A stretch of 64,000 nucleotides of DNA from Gigantopelta aegis. Lineage: Eukaryota; Mollusca; Gastropoda; Neomphalida; Peltospiridae. The stretch is taken from NCBI RefSeq assembly GCF_016097555.1, contig NC_054713.1:13255806-13319805 (forward strand). The letters run 5' to 3'. The number at the start of each line of letters is the position of its first letter. Within the stretch, counting starts at the first letter, position 1. Shown here piece by piece: positions 11,055 through 22,266 of this stretch. The notes under the pieces were generated by a model. It worked only from the letters and a program-made list of their open reading frames with translations. It ran no database searches and was not told the origin of the DNA. The translations under genes and the position numbers were made by a program.

Positions 11055-11808
11055 AGAAAGAAAGAAAGAAAGAAAGAAATGTTTTATTTAACGGCGAACT
11101 CAACACATTTCATTTACGGTTATGTGGCGTCAGACATATGGTTAAAAAAAGAGTAAAGTTTGTTTTATTTAATGACGCCACTAAAGCACATTGATTTTTT
11201 ATCGTATCATCGGCTATTGAACGTCAAACATATGGTCATTCTGACACTGTTTTTTAGAGGAAACCCGCTGTCGTCACATATGCTACTCTTTTACGACAGG
11301 CAGCAAGGGATCTTTTATTTGCACTTCCCACAGGCAGGATAGCACAAACCATGACCTTTGTTGAACCAGTTATGGATCGTTGGTCGGTGCAAGTGGTTTA
11401 CACCTACCCACTGAGCTTTGCGGAGCACTCACTCAGGGTTTGGAGTCGGTATCTGGATTAAAAATCCGATGCGTCGACTGGGATCCGAACCCAGTACCTA
11501 CCAGTCTGTAGACCAATGACCTAACCACGACGCTACCGAGGCCGGTGACATACGGTTAAGAACCACACAGATATTGAGACAGAAAACCCGCTGTCGCCAC
11601 TTCATGGGCTACGCTTTTCGATTAGCAGCAAGGGATATTTTATATGCACCATCACACAGACAGGGTAGTACATACCACGGCCTTTGATATACCAGTTGTG
11701 GTGTACTGGCTGGAACGAGAAATAGCCCAATGGACCCACCGACGGGGATCGATCCCAGACCGACCGCACATCGAGCGAGCGCTGTACCACTGGGTTACGT
11801 CCCGCCCC
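11055..11808 (-). repeat. SINE 1A split by a SINE 2B
   Basis: The outer 1A copy runs 11055-11145 and 11547-11808. A 2B copy at 11146-11546 interrupts it, flanked by GACATATGGTTAA and GACATACGGTTAA. The outer element is therefore older than the 2B insertion. Confidence 0.9.
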
Positions 11809-12303
11809 TGCTTTAAACAAACCATTAGAACAGTCTAAAGTGCGAATAAATATTATACACCTTTCCTGCCATGACAGGCGTGCGCTACAACAGCTTGTTC
11901 TGAATGTGCACGTAAAACCCTATGACCTGACCTGACCTGAATATTATACACGAGACGGCGTAGCGGTCGAGTAGTATAAATATTGCGCAATATAAACGAG
12001 TGCAATAAATAACTTGGGGAAAACACCTGGTATGTGGTTCTGTATCACATCACTACCTTTCTATATTATGATTAACAAAAGTTTAATTAAATAATACAAC
12101 TTTACTTCGACTGGAAAGCCAGCTGAATTTTATGGAATTGTCATGACGCTGAGATGAGCGTTTTGGTTAGGGTCATGACGTCATCCGAATGAAGACATAA
12201 CTACGCATGCGATATTCTCTTTTTTGCGCATATGTTCAATAACAACTCAACCTAACTCTTTGAACGTGCTCGCTCCTATAACCCCGTTTTCGAGCACGCC
12301 TAT
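11809..12303. other. No gene seen; AT-rich
   Basis: Only short degenerate motifs are seen. No exon could be supported and no paralogue of the 5964-7738 gene was found here. Confidence 0.35.
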
Positions 12304-12544
12304 TAAGAAAGAAATGTTTTATTTAACGACGCACTCAACACATTTCATTAACGGTTATATGGCGTCAGACATATGGTTAAGGACCACACAGATTTTGAGA
12401 GGAAACACGCTGTCGCCACTACATGGGCTACTCTTTCCGATTAGCAGCAAGGGATCTTTTATTTGCGCTTCCCACAGGCAGGATAGCACAAACCATGGCC
12501 TTTGTTGAACCAGTTATGGATCACTGGTCGGTGCAAGTGGTTTA
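12304..12544 (-). repeat. SINE 2A, head missing
   Basis: Tail A and the type-2 core are present up to CGGTGCAAGTGGTTT; the head side is lost. Confidence 0.85.
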
Positions 12545-12612
12545 CTAACCACCTACCAACCAACCTTCCAACCAATCAATCAACCAAACAATAATAATCA
12601 TAAAAATCGTAA

Positions 12613-12614
<2 letters not shown>

Positions 12615-12654
<40 letters not shown>
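12615..12654. repeat. (AAT)n microsatellite
   Basis: An uninterrupted run of about 13 AAT units. Short A-runs follow near 12730. Confidence 0.9.
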
Positions 12655-12656
<2 letters not shown>

Positions 12657-12765
12657 ACGTACATATAAAAGTCACTATAAAAAGTAATAATAATTATATT
12701 TTTAAAAATTAATTTCAAAGGGTTTAAAAAAAAAAAAAAAAAAATATTATTTATTTATTTTGTGG

Positions 12766-12876
12766 TTGTTGTTTAACGACACCACTAGAGCACATTGATT
12801 ATAAATTAATCATCAGCCAATGGATGTCAAACGTCATAATTCTGAGGTGTAGTCTCAAGAGGAAACCTGCTACATT
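12766..12876 (-). repeat. SINE B-tail fragment
   Basis: GTTTAACGACACCACTAGAG and the following tail B sequence on the minus strand. Confidence 0.75.
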
Positions 12877-13007
12877 TTTTTTTCTGTGCTGCAAAAAGTC
12901 ACATAATGCAAAATCAATTATGTGTTGTAAAATTAATATTGAATTGAAAAACGTTATTGTAACTTAAAATTAACTATTGTGTTGTGCTCTTTATTTTGCG
13001 ACCCTTT

Positions 13008-13232
13008 AGGTTATTTCTCGTTCCAGTCAGTGTGCTATGACTCGCATATGAAAGCCGTGGAGTGTGGGATTGTGCATCTAAAAGATCCCATTGTTACTAA
13101 TGGGAAAATGTAACGGGTTTCCTCTCTAAGACTATACTAATTATATGTCAAAATTACCAAATGTTTTACATCCAATAGCCGATAATTAATAAATGAATAT
13201 TCTCTAGTGGTGCCGTTAAACAAAACAAATTA
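13008..13232 (+). repeat. SINE 1B, head missing
   Basis: Begins in the core (TTATTTCTCGTTCCAG) and runs to tail B. Confidence 0.75.
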
Positions 13233-13930
13233 TATATACATTTTATACATATATATATATATTTTTTACGGGACGCCATTTAATTAATTCACAATTTTAA
13301 TTTTTACGAGCGTACAAATTGTACTTTTTGTACACCCGCTCCTCTTTTTCTAAAAGCGTAAATTAAAAATATGGATTTTGTCATGAATATTTCAACATAT
13401 TTGATTATTATTGCATTACCACCACCCCCCCCCCCCCCCCCCCCCCCCAGTGTACGAAAACGTTGATGATTGTGAATAGCCCCTTAATGAATTAATGACA
13501 TTTATCACAATGTCCTTACATTTCGGTACAATTCATTAATTGCTGTTGTCTGCTGGTTCTGGCGAAGTGCCAGATTTTGTCAATAGGTCGCCATATTAAA
13601 ATGTTTTATGTCCCATTGACGTCACGTTTTAACTTTGGATTGGTTCATCTCTGCAGGCGCTCTGACGTCAATGGACTTTTAATTGTTAATTTCCGGTATG
13701 TGATTGATTGATGATAATAATTATTCCCCGTGTGCTATATTAGATGATAATACATCACCGACAGTTGAAATTTTTTGTTTGTTTTGTTTTTGTTTTTGTG
13801 TTTTTCTTTCTTTTTAAAAATTGTTTTTAATGAAATAACTTCCATCCTAATGTCGTACGTATCAATCATCATCTGCTTTTTCTTATTCGTCTCCTTCTTC
13901 CTTCCATTCTCTGGTTGGCATTTTCCCGTC
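13233..13930. other. Low-complexity and unique sequence
   Basis: Contains a C homopolymer of about 28 bp at 13421-13448 and T-rich runs. No exon is supported. Confidence 0.4.
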
Positions 13931-13934
13931 CTAA

Positions 13935-14545
13935 CCAGTGCCTAACAACTACAGTATATCAAATGTCGTGGTATGTGCTGTTTTGTATCTGCAAAAGTGT
14001 ATTTAAAATTATCACTTGTTGCTAACTTGCTAATGAAAAAATGTAGCATGTTTCCTCTGTCACAACGATCAAAAGTCGGTCATTCAATAGCCTATGATTA
14101 ATAAATCAATGTGCTCTAGTAATGTCTTTTAACAAAACAAAGAAAGAAAGAAATGTTTTATTTAACGACGCACTCAACACATTTTATTGACGGTTATATG
14201 GCATCAGACATATGGTTAAGGACCACACAGATTTTGAGAGGAAACCCGCTTCGCCACTACATGGGCTACTCTTTCCTATTAGCAGCAAGGGATCTTTTAT
14301 TTGCGCTTCCCACAGGCAGGATAGCACAAACCATGGCCTTTGTTGAACCAGTTATGGATCACTGGTCGGTGCATGTGGTTTACACCTACCCATTGAGCCT
14401 TGCGGAGCACTCACTCAGGGTTTGGAGTCGGTATCTGGATTAAAAATTCCATGCCTCGACTGGGATCCGAACCCAGTACCTACCAGCCAGTAGACCGATG
14501 GCCTAACCACGACGCCACTGAGGCCGGTTTTAACAAAACAAACTC
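13935..14545 (+). repeat. SINE 1B fragment split by a SINE 2A
   Basis: The sense B copy (from 13935) is interrupted near its 3' end by a minus-strand 2A element at 14140-14527. TTTTAACAAAACA is duplicated on both sides (14127-14139 and 14528-14540). Confidence 0.9.
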
Positions 14546-14554
14546 TAATCTTCT

Positions 14555-14700
14555 TCTTCTACTAATACTTTTACTACTACTACTACTACTGCTGCTGCTA
14601 CTGCTGCTACTGCTACCGCCACCGCCACCACCACCGCCACCACTACTACTACTACTACCACCGCTACCGCTACTGCTGCTGCTGCTGCTGCTGCTGCATG
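14555..14700. repeat. Trinucleotide repeat tract (CTN)n
   Basis: Mixed CTA, CTG and ACC units run between SINE sequences. The tract opens long frames on both strands (poly-Leu/Pro, poly-Ala/Val) that I regard as repeat artefacts. Confidence 0.85.
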
Positions 14701-14878
14701 TGCTATCCTGACTGTGGGATGGCGCATATAAAAGACCCGGCCCGGCTATGAAAAAATGTAGCGGGTTTCCTTTGTAAAAATATATATGTCAAAATTACCA
14801 AATATTTGATATTCAATAGCTGATGATTAATATATCAATGTGCTCTAGTAGTGTCGTTAAACAAAACAAACTAACTTC
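14697..14878 (+). repeat. SINE 1B fragment
   Basis: Starts in the core at ATGTGCTATCCTG and ends in tail B. Confidence 0.75.
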
Positions 14879-14887
14879 TTTCTTTCT

Positions 14888-15192
14888 TTTAGCCCAGTGG
14901 TACAGCGTTTGCTCGATGCGCGGTCGGTTTGGGATCGATCCCCGTCGGTGGGCCCATTGGACTATTTCTCGTTCCAGCCAGTGCACCACGACTGGTATAT
15001 CAAAGACAGTGGTATGTACTACCCTGTCTGTGGGATGGTGCATATAAAAGATCCCTTGCTGCTAATCGGAAAGAGTAGCCCATGAAGTGGCGACAGCGGG
15101 TTTCCTCTCTTAATATATGTGGCCATTAACCATATGTCTGACGTCATATAACCGTAAATAAAATGTGTTGAGTGCGTCGTTAAATAAAACGT
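14888..15192 (+). repeat. SINE 1A
   Basis: Head 1 from AGCCCAGTGGTACAGCG through tail A. It lies directly after the previous fragment. Confidence 0.9.
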
Positions 15193-15204
15193 TTTTCTTT
15201 TTTT

Positions 15205-15284
15205 TCCATATGTCTGACGCCATATAACCGTAAATAAAATGTGTTGAGTGCGTCGTTAAATAAAACATGTCTTTCTTTCTTTCT
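15205..15284 (+). repeat. Second tail-A copy
   Basis: A duplicate of only the last part of tail A (from CATATGTCTGACGCCATATA), tandem to the preceding element. Confidence 0.75.
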
Positions 15285-15608
15285 GCGAAAGGGTAGTGGC
15301 AATAATATATTAATTAGCCTTTCAACTAGCGAGGGGCAATGCAAAATTTTCAGAGCAAAGTGCGATCAGTCCCCTGCGTCGCCCCCTCCACAGGAAGATG
15401 TAAAGCCAACACAGTGGGCGGCCAGAGAGATGACTTCCTGCTTTAAAATGTATGTAGCGTGTCCTTATAACATACCGATACACGGTCGTTATTGCATACT
15501 GTGATATACTGGTACACAGTCCAGGCAGACGCTTCAAGGTCGACACGCATGACTGAATACCTGTCTAGCGTCTCCTGATTTATTTCTTCATCGTCCATGA
15601 CATAATAC
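15285..15608. other. No gene seen
   Basis: An 87-codon frame on the plus strand and a 74-codon frame on the minus strand overlap here without splice support or family resemblance. Confidence 0.35.
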
Positions 15609-15609
15609 A

Positions 15610-15706
15610 TCACATTTCATTTCAATTTATTTTGTGCTTATATCCAATTAAGGTTCAAGCACGCCGCCCTGGGCACACACATATCAGCTATCTGGGCTGT
15701 TTGTAC
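15610..15706 (-). repeat. SINE D tail fragment
   Basis: Retains only the 3' part of D (minus-strand sense) up to the GCTGTTTGTA region. Confidence 0.65.
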
Positions 15707-15819
15707 GTGGAGGTTCGTGATTGGGTGTGGGTCTAATTTTGATGGATAGTCGATCTCGAGATTATGGACGGATGGGAGGGGAGGCAAGTGTCTTGGGTTT
15801 TGACTTTTTTTTAAATATA

Positions 15820-16445
15820 CCGGCCTCGGTGGCGTCGTGGTTAGGCCATCGGTCTACAGGCTGGTAGGTACTGGGTTCGGATCCCAGTCGAGGCATGAGA
15901 TTTTTAATCCAGATATCGACTCCAAACCCTGTGTGAGTGCTCCGCAAGGCTCAATGGGTAAGTGTAAACCACATACACCGACCAGTGATCCATAACTGGT
16001 TCAACAAAGGCCATGGTTTGTGCTATCCTGCCTGTGGGAAGCGCAAATAAAAGATCCCTTTCTGCCTATCGTAAAAGAATAGCATATGTGGCGACAGCAC
16101 GTTTCCTCTAAAAAAACAAAAACAGTATCAGAATGACCATTTGTTTGACGTCCAATAGTCGATGATAAGACTCCAAACCCTGAGTGAGTGCTCCGCAAGG
16201 CTCAATGGGTAGGTGTAAAGCACTTGCACCGACCAGTGATCCATAACTGGTTCAACAAAGGTCATGGTTTGTGCTGTCCTGCCTGTGGGAAGCGCAAATA
16301 AAAGATCCCTTGCTGCCAATCGGAAAGAGTAGCCCATGTAGTGGCGACAGCGGGTTTCCTCTCCAAAAAAATCTGACTCCATATAACCGTAAATAAAATG
16401 TGTTGAGTGCGTCGTTAAATAAAACATTTCTTTCTTTCTTTTTAA
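15820..16445 (+). repeat. Two joined head-2 SINEs (2B then 2A)
   Basis: 15820-16168 has head 2 and a B-like tail end (CCAATAGTCGATGATAAGA). At 16169 the sequence switches back to mid-element (GACTCCAAACCCTGAGTGAG) and runs to a complete tail A. The join lacks a second head, so it is a chimera or a recombination product. Confidence 0.85.
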
Positions 16446-16511
16446 AAATATATGTGAGATAGATGGTACCCATGCTCTTTTAAATTTCACCGAGACACCC
16501 AAGAAGTTAAA

Positions 16512-16679
16512 ACATCGTTTTGTTTAATGATACCACTAGAGCACGTTAATTTATTAATCATCGTCTACTGGATGTTGAACATTTGGTAATTTTTAATTCG
16601 TAATCTACATGTTTCTATTAGCAGCAAGTAATCTTTTGCATGAACTTCCCTCAGACAGGATAACACATACCATGTCTTT
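16512..16679 (-). repeat. SINE 1B fragment
   Basis: Minus-strand tail B and part of the core, directly abutting the next SINE. Confidence 0.75.
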
Positions 16680-17008
16680 TGGAAGGAAGTCTTTTATTTA
16701 ACGACGCACTCAACACATTTTATTTACGGTTATATGACATCGGACATAATATGCTTAAGGACCACACAGATATTGAGGGAGGAAACCCGCTGTCGCCACT
16801 TCATGGGCTACTCTCTTCGGCTAATAGCAAGGGATCTTTATATGCACCATCCCACAGACATGATAGCACATACCACGGCCTTTGATGTACCAGTCGTGGT
16901 GCACTGGCTGGAACGAGAAATAGTCCAATGGGCTCACGGACGGGGATCGATCCCACACTGACCGCGCATCAAGTGAACGCTTTACCACCGGGCTACGTCC
17001 CGCCCCTA
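16680..17008 (-). repeat. SINE 1A
   Basis: Complete minus-strand copy from tail A to GGGGCGGGACGTAGCC at the right. Confidence 0.9.
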
Positions 17009-17139
17009 TTAGACAAAGATTATAATGGAAACGTTAATAGAAACCTTCATAAAATCTCTTAAATCGTATGCGATACCCTATTTTCTTGCAAGTAGATTAA
17101 ATGTGAAGTGCAACACGTTTTATTGTGTGGATACCCTGC

Positions 17140-17141
<2 letters not shown>

Positions 17142-17224
<83 letters not shown>
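17142..17224. repeat. (AT)n microsatellite
   Basis: About 40 uninterrupted AT units. Confidence 0.95.
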
Positions 17225-17227
<3 letters not shown>

Positions 17228-17555
17228 TATATGAGTTTTATCAGTAAAAGGTTAACAGTTATCAGCAGTGGCAAATGATTTGGTTCATTGCAACCATAAC
17301 TGCACTGCGGGTCCGCTCTCAGTTGCGTCCCCTTGTTAAGTGAGACGGTGCAGACTCGCATCTGACTTTTTTTTATAAACTTTTTTTTCAGTATCAAGCA
17401 AACAAGTTGTCATCTGATATATGTGTATTAATCTGCTTCGTCCAGAGCAGTCATTCCTTACACGAAATACCTTGTTTTCTTACATCTATATGAAGTGACC
17501 TGACGGTGACCTAGTTGACAGGTAGGCCTATGTGAAGCTATAGAATGATGACGTA
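17225..17555. other. No feature seen
   Basis: Sequence without an exon or a recognised repeat. Confidence 0.35.
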
Positions 17556-17715
17556 TATACTATACTTCTATTCTCGGAACCGAACATACGGGTACTTCGA
17601 CCCCTGGCCGCCATTGTTTATCACGTGATGCGGTGAAGCTTCTCCTTAGTTACGTATGGTTTGATAGTGAAATGAGGCAACTTTGGTCGATCATTTACAA
17701 CAGTTAACGGTCACG

Positions 17716-17930
17716 ATGCCTAACACATGTTGTGCAGTTGGCTGCATAAACCATAACATGATGTTAAAAAAAATATCGTTTTACAAATTTCCAAAAGAAG
17801 ACTAGGCGCCGCTTGTGGGTAGGGTCATTAAAACGACAAACCTGTTGGAATTCCATGGCTTCCCTCACAGAATGTGACTACGTTGACTTTAATGTTGTTG
17901 CTTGTGGACACCAACAGAGATTAATTTAGC
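17716..17930 (+). pseudogene. THAP zinc-finger sequence, frameshifted
   Basis: The ATG at 17716 opens MPNTCCAVGC, the start expected of a THAP zinc finger (C2CH), followed by ISFYKFP, the usual second conserved block. The frame stops at 17805. One frame over, the sequence continues as TRRRLWVGSLKRQTCW, matching the next THAP block (RRxxW). A frameshift therefore separates the two halves, unless a very short intron is involved. No later exons were found. It may be a dead host THAP gene or the first exon of a THAP-bearing transposon. Confidence 0.5.
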
Positions 17931-18013
17931 AAACAAAATGGTTAAAGCATGTGCAGTGATAAAAATCCCACATTATACTGTAAATAAAATACACAATTCC
18001 ATCGTCTTCCATG

Positions 18014-18050
18014 CCCCCCCCCCCCCAAAAAAAAAAAAAAAAAAACAACA
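18014..18050. repeat. C-run and A-run homopolymers
   Basis: CCCC followed by about 20 A. A separate C run lies at 18345-18363. Confidence 0.8.
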
Positions 18051-18425
18051 ACGATGCATCCAGTTCTTGAATAGAGTATATTCCTTTAACATTAAATTTG
18101 TGTGGTCTTTATTTTTCATTTAATCTTAGTTGCTTGGATATTATCTATACTTGTATTTATTTTGCCATACCACAGCTACTACATCTTATTTATTTTTTAA
18201 TTTTAAAATAAAAGTTTATACTGCTAAATTACACACATATAATAATTATAATATAGGCCTAAATTCTTGTTTAAACTTTATTTATTTTTTTATTTTTTTT
18301 TACAAATGTCTGTAGCAGGCCTGCAGTAAGAAAATATAGGTCGTTCCCCCCCCCCCCCCCCCCTCCGTGTGTTTAGTATTTACTTTGGTGCAGAGGGTAA
18401 ATAATGTGTGTGCCTTTGTTTCAGT

Positions 18426-18428
18426 ATA

Positions 18429-18474
<46 letters not shown>
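18426..18474. repeat. (TA)n microsatellite at transposon insertion site
   Basis: A TA run borders the left terminal repeat of the Tc1-like composite. Tc1 elements insert at TA, so the run hides the exact target duplication. Confidence 0.85.
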
Positions 18475-18475
<1 letters not shown>

Positions 18476-18738
18476 TCTTCAAAAAAAGAAACGCAAAAGG
18501 GTACAAATGGGTTATAACTCCGATTTTATGTTTCCTACCGGTTCATGCTTTGTGAATATAAGGTCATTGCATGTCCCAAACACATTCCCACGGTTACATT
18601 CGATAAAACGCAGCTACTGTACAATAAAGTTCCAAAATGTGAATATTCGCAAAAACGCAGCCACGTGCAAACCATGTCACCACTGCACGTGCGTTGTCTG
18701 CACGTGCAACATGAACACCGACAGTATAAAAGTGCAGG

Positions 18739-19355
18739 GTGTTCGCTTGCCTGGCCTCTGTATCTGTCCGACAGTTGACAATCCAGGACATGCCACGTCT
18801 CAATGAACCGCAGAGAAACAATGCCATCGGCCGACTAGACGCAGGCGAATCCAGAACGGCCGTTGCCAGGGCATTCCATGTGTCCCCAAGCACCATCTCC
18901 AGACTGTGGGACCGTTACCAGCAACATGGATCAACACGTGACCTCCCTAGATCCGGTCGACCACGGGTCACTACCCCCGGGCAGGACCGCTACATCCGGG
19001 TACGCCACCTTCGGGAACGATTGATTACTACCACCTCCACAGCCGCAGCAATACCAGGTTTGCGCAGGATATCCGACCAGACCGTACGGAACCGCCTACG
19101 TGAGGTAGGAATTCGTGCCAGACGTCCAGTTCGAGGTGTCATCTTAACACCACAACACCGTCGACTCCGACTGCAGTGGTGCCAGATTCATCGACAATGG
19201 CCTCAACTGCGATGGAGACAGGTGTGGTTCAGTGACGAGTCCCGATTTCTGCTCCGACGTCATGATGGAAGATGTCGCGTGTATAGGCGTCGTGGTGAAC
19301 GTTATGCGGCAAACTGCGTGCAGGAAGTGGACAGATTCGGCGGGGGTAGTGTCAT
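18739..19355 (+). pseudogene. Truncated Tc1-like transposase (left arm)
   Basis: This frame encodes the same N-terminal helix-turn-helix region and first catalytic Asp (WFSDESRF) as the intact copy on the other strand, but it loses homology after GGGSV at the arm boundary. The frame runs on to 19485 through unrelated sequence. The second Asp and the Glu of the catalytic triad are absent, so it cannot be an active transposase. Confidence 0.85.
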
Positions 19356-19523
19356 AGGGGTAGTGTCAACGCAAAACCACATTGTCGTAACATTTGGAGA
19401 ATTGATTTCATTATTGAATGGTGAGTCCGATAATTACCAAATGTTGCAGGATTGTTCACAATTCACTCTAGTCCATTGTGAGTAAGTGATAGGACACACC
19501 ACCAAGGTCAAGGTCATCTGGAG

Positions 19524-20588
19524 TCAATACCGGGTGTGGCCTCCGCGTGTGTTGACAACTGCCTGGCACCGCCTGCCCATTGAAGCAACCAGAGTACGGA
19601 TGACGTCCCGGGGGATGGTGGCCCACTCGGCCTGCAAGGCTGCTGCCAGCTCGGGCAGGGTCTGAGGCTGTGGTTGTCGCTGTCGGAGGCGTCGGTCCAA
19701 CTCGTCCCATAGATGCTCAATTGGGTTCAAATCCGGTGATATCGATGGCCAAGGAAGGACATTAATGTTGTTGTTCTGTAGGAAAGCCGTTGTGAGACGT
19801 GCTGTGTGAGGCCTGGCGTTGTCATGTTGGAACACTGCGTTGGCGTTGGCGTTGGCCATAACTGGAACGATGTGTGGCCAGAGGATCTGGTCAATGTAGC
19901 CCTGTGCATTCAGGTTGCCCTGCACGTGAACCAGGTCAGTTCTGCCAGTGTGTGAGATGGCTGCCCACACCATGACACTACCCCCGCCGAATCTGTCCAC
20001 TTCCTGCACGCAGTTTGCCGCATAACGTTCACCACGACGCCTATACACGCGACATCTTCCATCATGACGTCGGAGCAGAAATCGGGACTCGTCACTGAAC
20101 CACACCTGTCTCCATCGCAGTTGAGGCCATTGTCGATGAATCTGGCACCACTGCAGTCGGAGTCGACGGTGTTGTGGTGTTAAGATGACACCTCGAACTG
20201 GACGTCTGGCACGAATTCCTACCTCACGTAGACGGTTCCGTACGGTCTGGTCGGATATCCTGCGCAAACCTGGTATTGCTGCGGCTGTGGAGGTGGCAGT
20301 AGTCAATCGTTCCCGAAGGTGGCGTACCCGGATGTAGCGGTCCTGCCCGGGGGTAGTGACCCGTGGTCGACCGGATCTAGGGAGGTCACGTGTTGATCCA
20401 TGTTGCTGGTAACGGTCCCACAGTCTGGAGATGGTGCTTGGGGACACATGGAATGCCCTGGCAACGGCCGTTCTGGATTCGCCTGCGTCTAGTCGGCCGA
20501 TGGCATTGTTTCTCTGCGGTTCACTGAGACGTGGCATGTCCTGGATTGTCAACTGTCGGCCAGATACAGAGGCCAGGCAAGCGAACAC
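19524..20588 (-). CDS. Tc1-like transposase, DD34E, open frame
   Basis: A cut-and-paste transposase of the Tc1/mariner superfamily, which cuts at the terminal repeats and inserts at TA. The 354-codon frame is uninterrupted. A start at Met18 (MPRLSEPQRN) would give 337 residues, the usual Tc1 length, and is more likely than the first ATG. The N-terminal half holds two helix-turn-helix units (around AVARAFHVSPSTISRLWDRY and RISDQTVRNRLREVG) joined by a GRPR-type motif (SGRPR). The catalytic residues are Asp in WFSDESRF, Asp in QHDNARPH and Glu in NPIEHLWDE, with 34 residues between the last two (DD34E). TATAAAA lies just upstream of the start. Because the element's 3' terminal repeat is damaged, this copy could move only by using the 5' end of the other arm. 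Confidence 0.9.
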   Translation of the reverse strand: MFACLASVSGRQLTIQDMPRLSEPQRNNAIGRLDAGESRTAVARAFHVSPSTISRLWDRYQQHGSTRDLPRSGRPRVTTPGQDRYIRVRHLRERLTTATSTAAAIPGLRRISDQTVRNRLREVGIRARRPVRGVILTPQHRRLRLQWCQIHRQWPQLRWRQVWFSDESRFLLRRHDGRCRVYRRRGERYAANCVQEVDRFGGGSVMVWAAISHTGRTDLVHVQGNLNAQGYIDQILWPHIVPVMANANANAVFQHDNARPHTARLTTAFLQNNNINVLPWPSISPDLNPIEHLWDELDRRLRQRQPQPQTLPELAAALQAEWATIPRDVIRTLVASMGRRCQAVVNTRGGHTRY

Positions 20589-20859
20589 CCTGCACTTTTA
20601 TACTGTCGGTGTTCATGTTGCACGTGCAGACAACGCACGTGCAGTGGTGACATGGTTTGCACGTGGCTGCGTTTTTGCGAATATTCACATTTTGGAACTT
20701 TATTGTACAGTAGCTGCGTTTTATCGAATGTAACCGTGGGAATGTGTTTGGGACATGCAATGACCTTATATTCACAAAGCATGAACCGGTAGGAAACATA
20801 AAATCGGAGTTATAACCCATTTGTACCCTTTTGCGTTTCTTTTTTTGAAGAGTATATTA

Positions 20860-22050
20860 ACCATTATTTACTCAGGTAAGTTTTTGTGTTTTATTACTAA
20901 ATATACCAGGTTAAACCCTATTATTAAAACATTTGCATGTTTGTTCGACGAGGTAACACTTATGTTTTATTAGGTTGTAGACCTCGACATGAAAATAACT
21001 GAGGGAACTGATTATTTGCTCCCTAATGTAGTTTATTGGAGGCAATTTAAAATATTACCATATTGATACTACATGTATATAAATTCAAATGCCAAAGGAA
21101 ACTATATATTATTCTCCTTGAAACTAATCTCAGGTGTGATGGGTAAGTAGAGAGAGATATTGCTGCCCCTAGATGTCAAGGTCTGAGGATGGCTATACTT
21201 TATTATTGCTATTTTTTGTTGCCTGCATTCAACCGGTAAGGAAGGGCAACATCATGTGGTAATTTTGCAATCTGTAAAAACAAAAGCATTTCATTATTTC
21301 AAGAAACTGTATTTTGTTTTAAGAATAAAAGAATGTATTCAGTGGAACATTATACTGCTGCCAATACATCTATATAATAAGATAGGACAATAATACTATT
21401 GTAATTTTGAACTTGTAAAGTAACAACTTTGCCATTGTTTAATTATTACATATTATTTGGAAATAAAATAATTATTAAATCATAAAAATAATTAACTTAA
21501 TCATGCATACAAATTTTATTATAAATACAAATTATATATTTTGTAGCCCACATCATAATTATTATATTAATAATTATCTTATCATTTCAAAATTCTTAAA
21601 ATTTATAATTAACATTACCTGAAAATTGCATCAACAAAAATTATATTCTGCCCAACCTGCCCTGTCCTCTCGACATTCAAAGTACACGGAAACACATCGG
21701 TACTAAATATAGATTATACTAATTCAGATTCCCGTTGTTCGTTTCTCTTATATGGCAACCCAAGCTGTTATAATACACATAAGACGTATTGCAACTATGT
21801 GTTAGCTACAGAAAATAAATGACAATATGTAAGGCATGTAAAAAGTTAATAAGATAACTTTATTCTATGTGAAACAGTAATCACTAAGGCTTTGCTTCAC
21901 CCCCAAAGACCCGGATGCTCGGTAACTAGGCCGTGTGACGTCACGCCGGTTCTGAGAATAGTTCGTCCCACAGGGAACGCCTTTTTTCTTACTATGGAAT
22001 TTACTACAAGTTATTTATTTCTAGTTTTGTTGTTGTTGATTTGGGTGTTT
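20860..22050. other. AT-rich sequence, no gene seen
   Basis: Long AT-rich stretch without exon signals. Its right part may belong to the THAP-bearing remnant. Confidence 0.35.
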
Positions 22051-22063
22051 TGTGTGTGTTGGG

Positions 22064-22189
22064 GTGGGGGGGGGGGGGGGGGGGTCAAAAACACTTTTAC
22101 TTTTCTTATTACGTCAAACCAAACTGAACCTATTTACAAAAAAAACCTGGATGATCCGTAGCGTATTTAGACTAGTCCGTCCCATTCTA

Positions 22190-22220
<31 letters not shown>

Positions 22221-22222
22221 GT
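22064..22222. repeat. G-run and T-run homopolymers
   Basis: A G run of about 20 near 22064-22084 and a T run of about 30 near 22190-22220. Confidence 0.85.
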
Positions 22223-22266
22223 GAAGAATTTCAGTTTGGTTTTAATTAGCTGATTTATTATCTCTT

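Larger units (their letters stand above)
18475..20852. mobile_element. Head-to-head Tc1-like composite with 881-bp inverted arms
   Basis: CTCTTCAAAAAAAGAAACGC begins the unit at 18475, and its reverse complement ends it at 20852. TA flanks both sides. The arms (18475-19355 and 19972-20852) are equal in length and differ at only a handful of sites by eye. Each arm is the 5' end of the same Tc1-like element, including a TATAAAA promoter motif and the N-terminal half of the transposase. The right arm continues inward through the full transposase frame to the 3' UTR at about 19366. There the usual 3' terminal repeat is cut short and joins the truncated left arm. The whole is a large hairpin-capable structure bounded by two 5' ends. 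Confidence 0.9.
17556..21970. mobile_element. Possible THAP-bearing DNA transposon remnant
   Basis: CTATTCTCGGAACCG near 17567 recurs, inverted, near 21955 as CTATTCTCAGAACCG. Further in, both ends share GGTGAAGC followed by CCTTAGT. A THAP-like sequence lies just inside the left end, and a Tc1-like composite occupies 18475-20852. Without that insertion the unit would be about 2 kb. P-type transposons carry an N-terminal THAP domain, which fits. The inverted ends are imperfect and were found by eye. Confidence 0.3.

Noticed and set aside
14400-14727. Leu/Pro-rich and Ala/Val-rich frames
   Set aside because: They are translations of the CTN trinucleotide repeat joined to SINE sequence.
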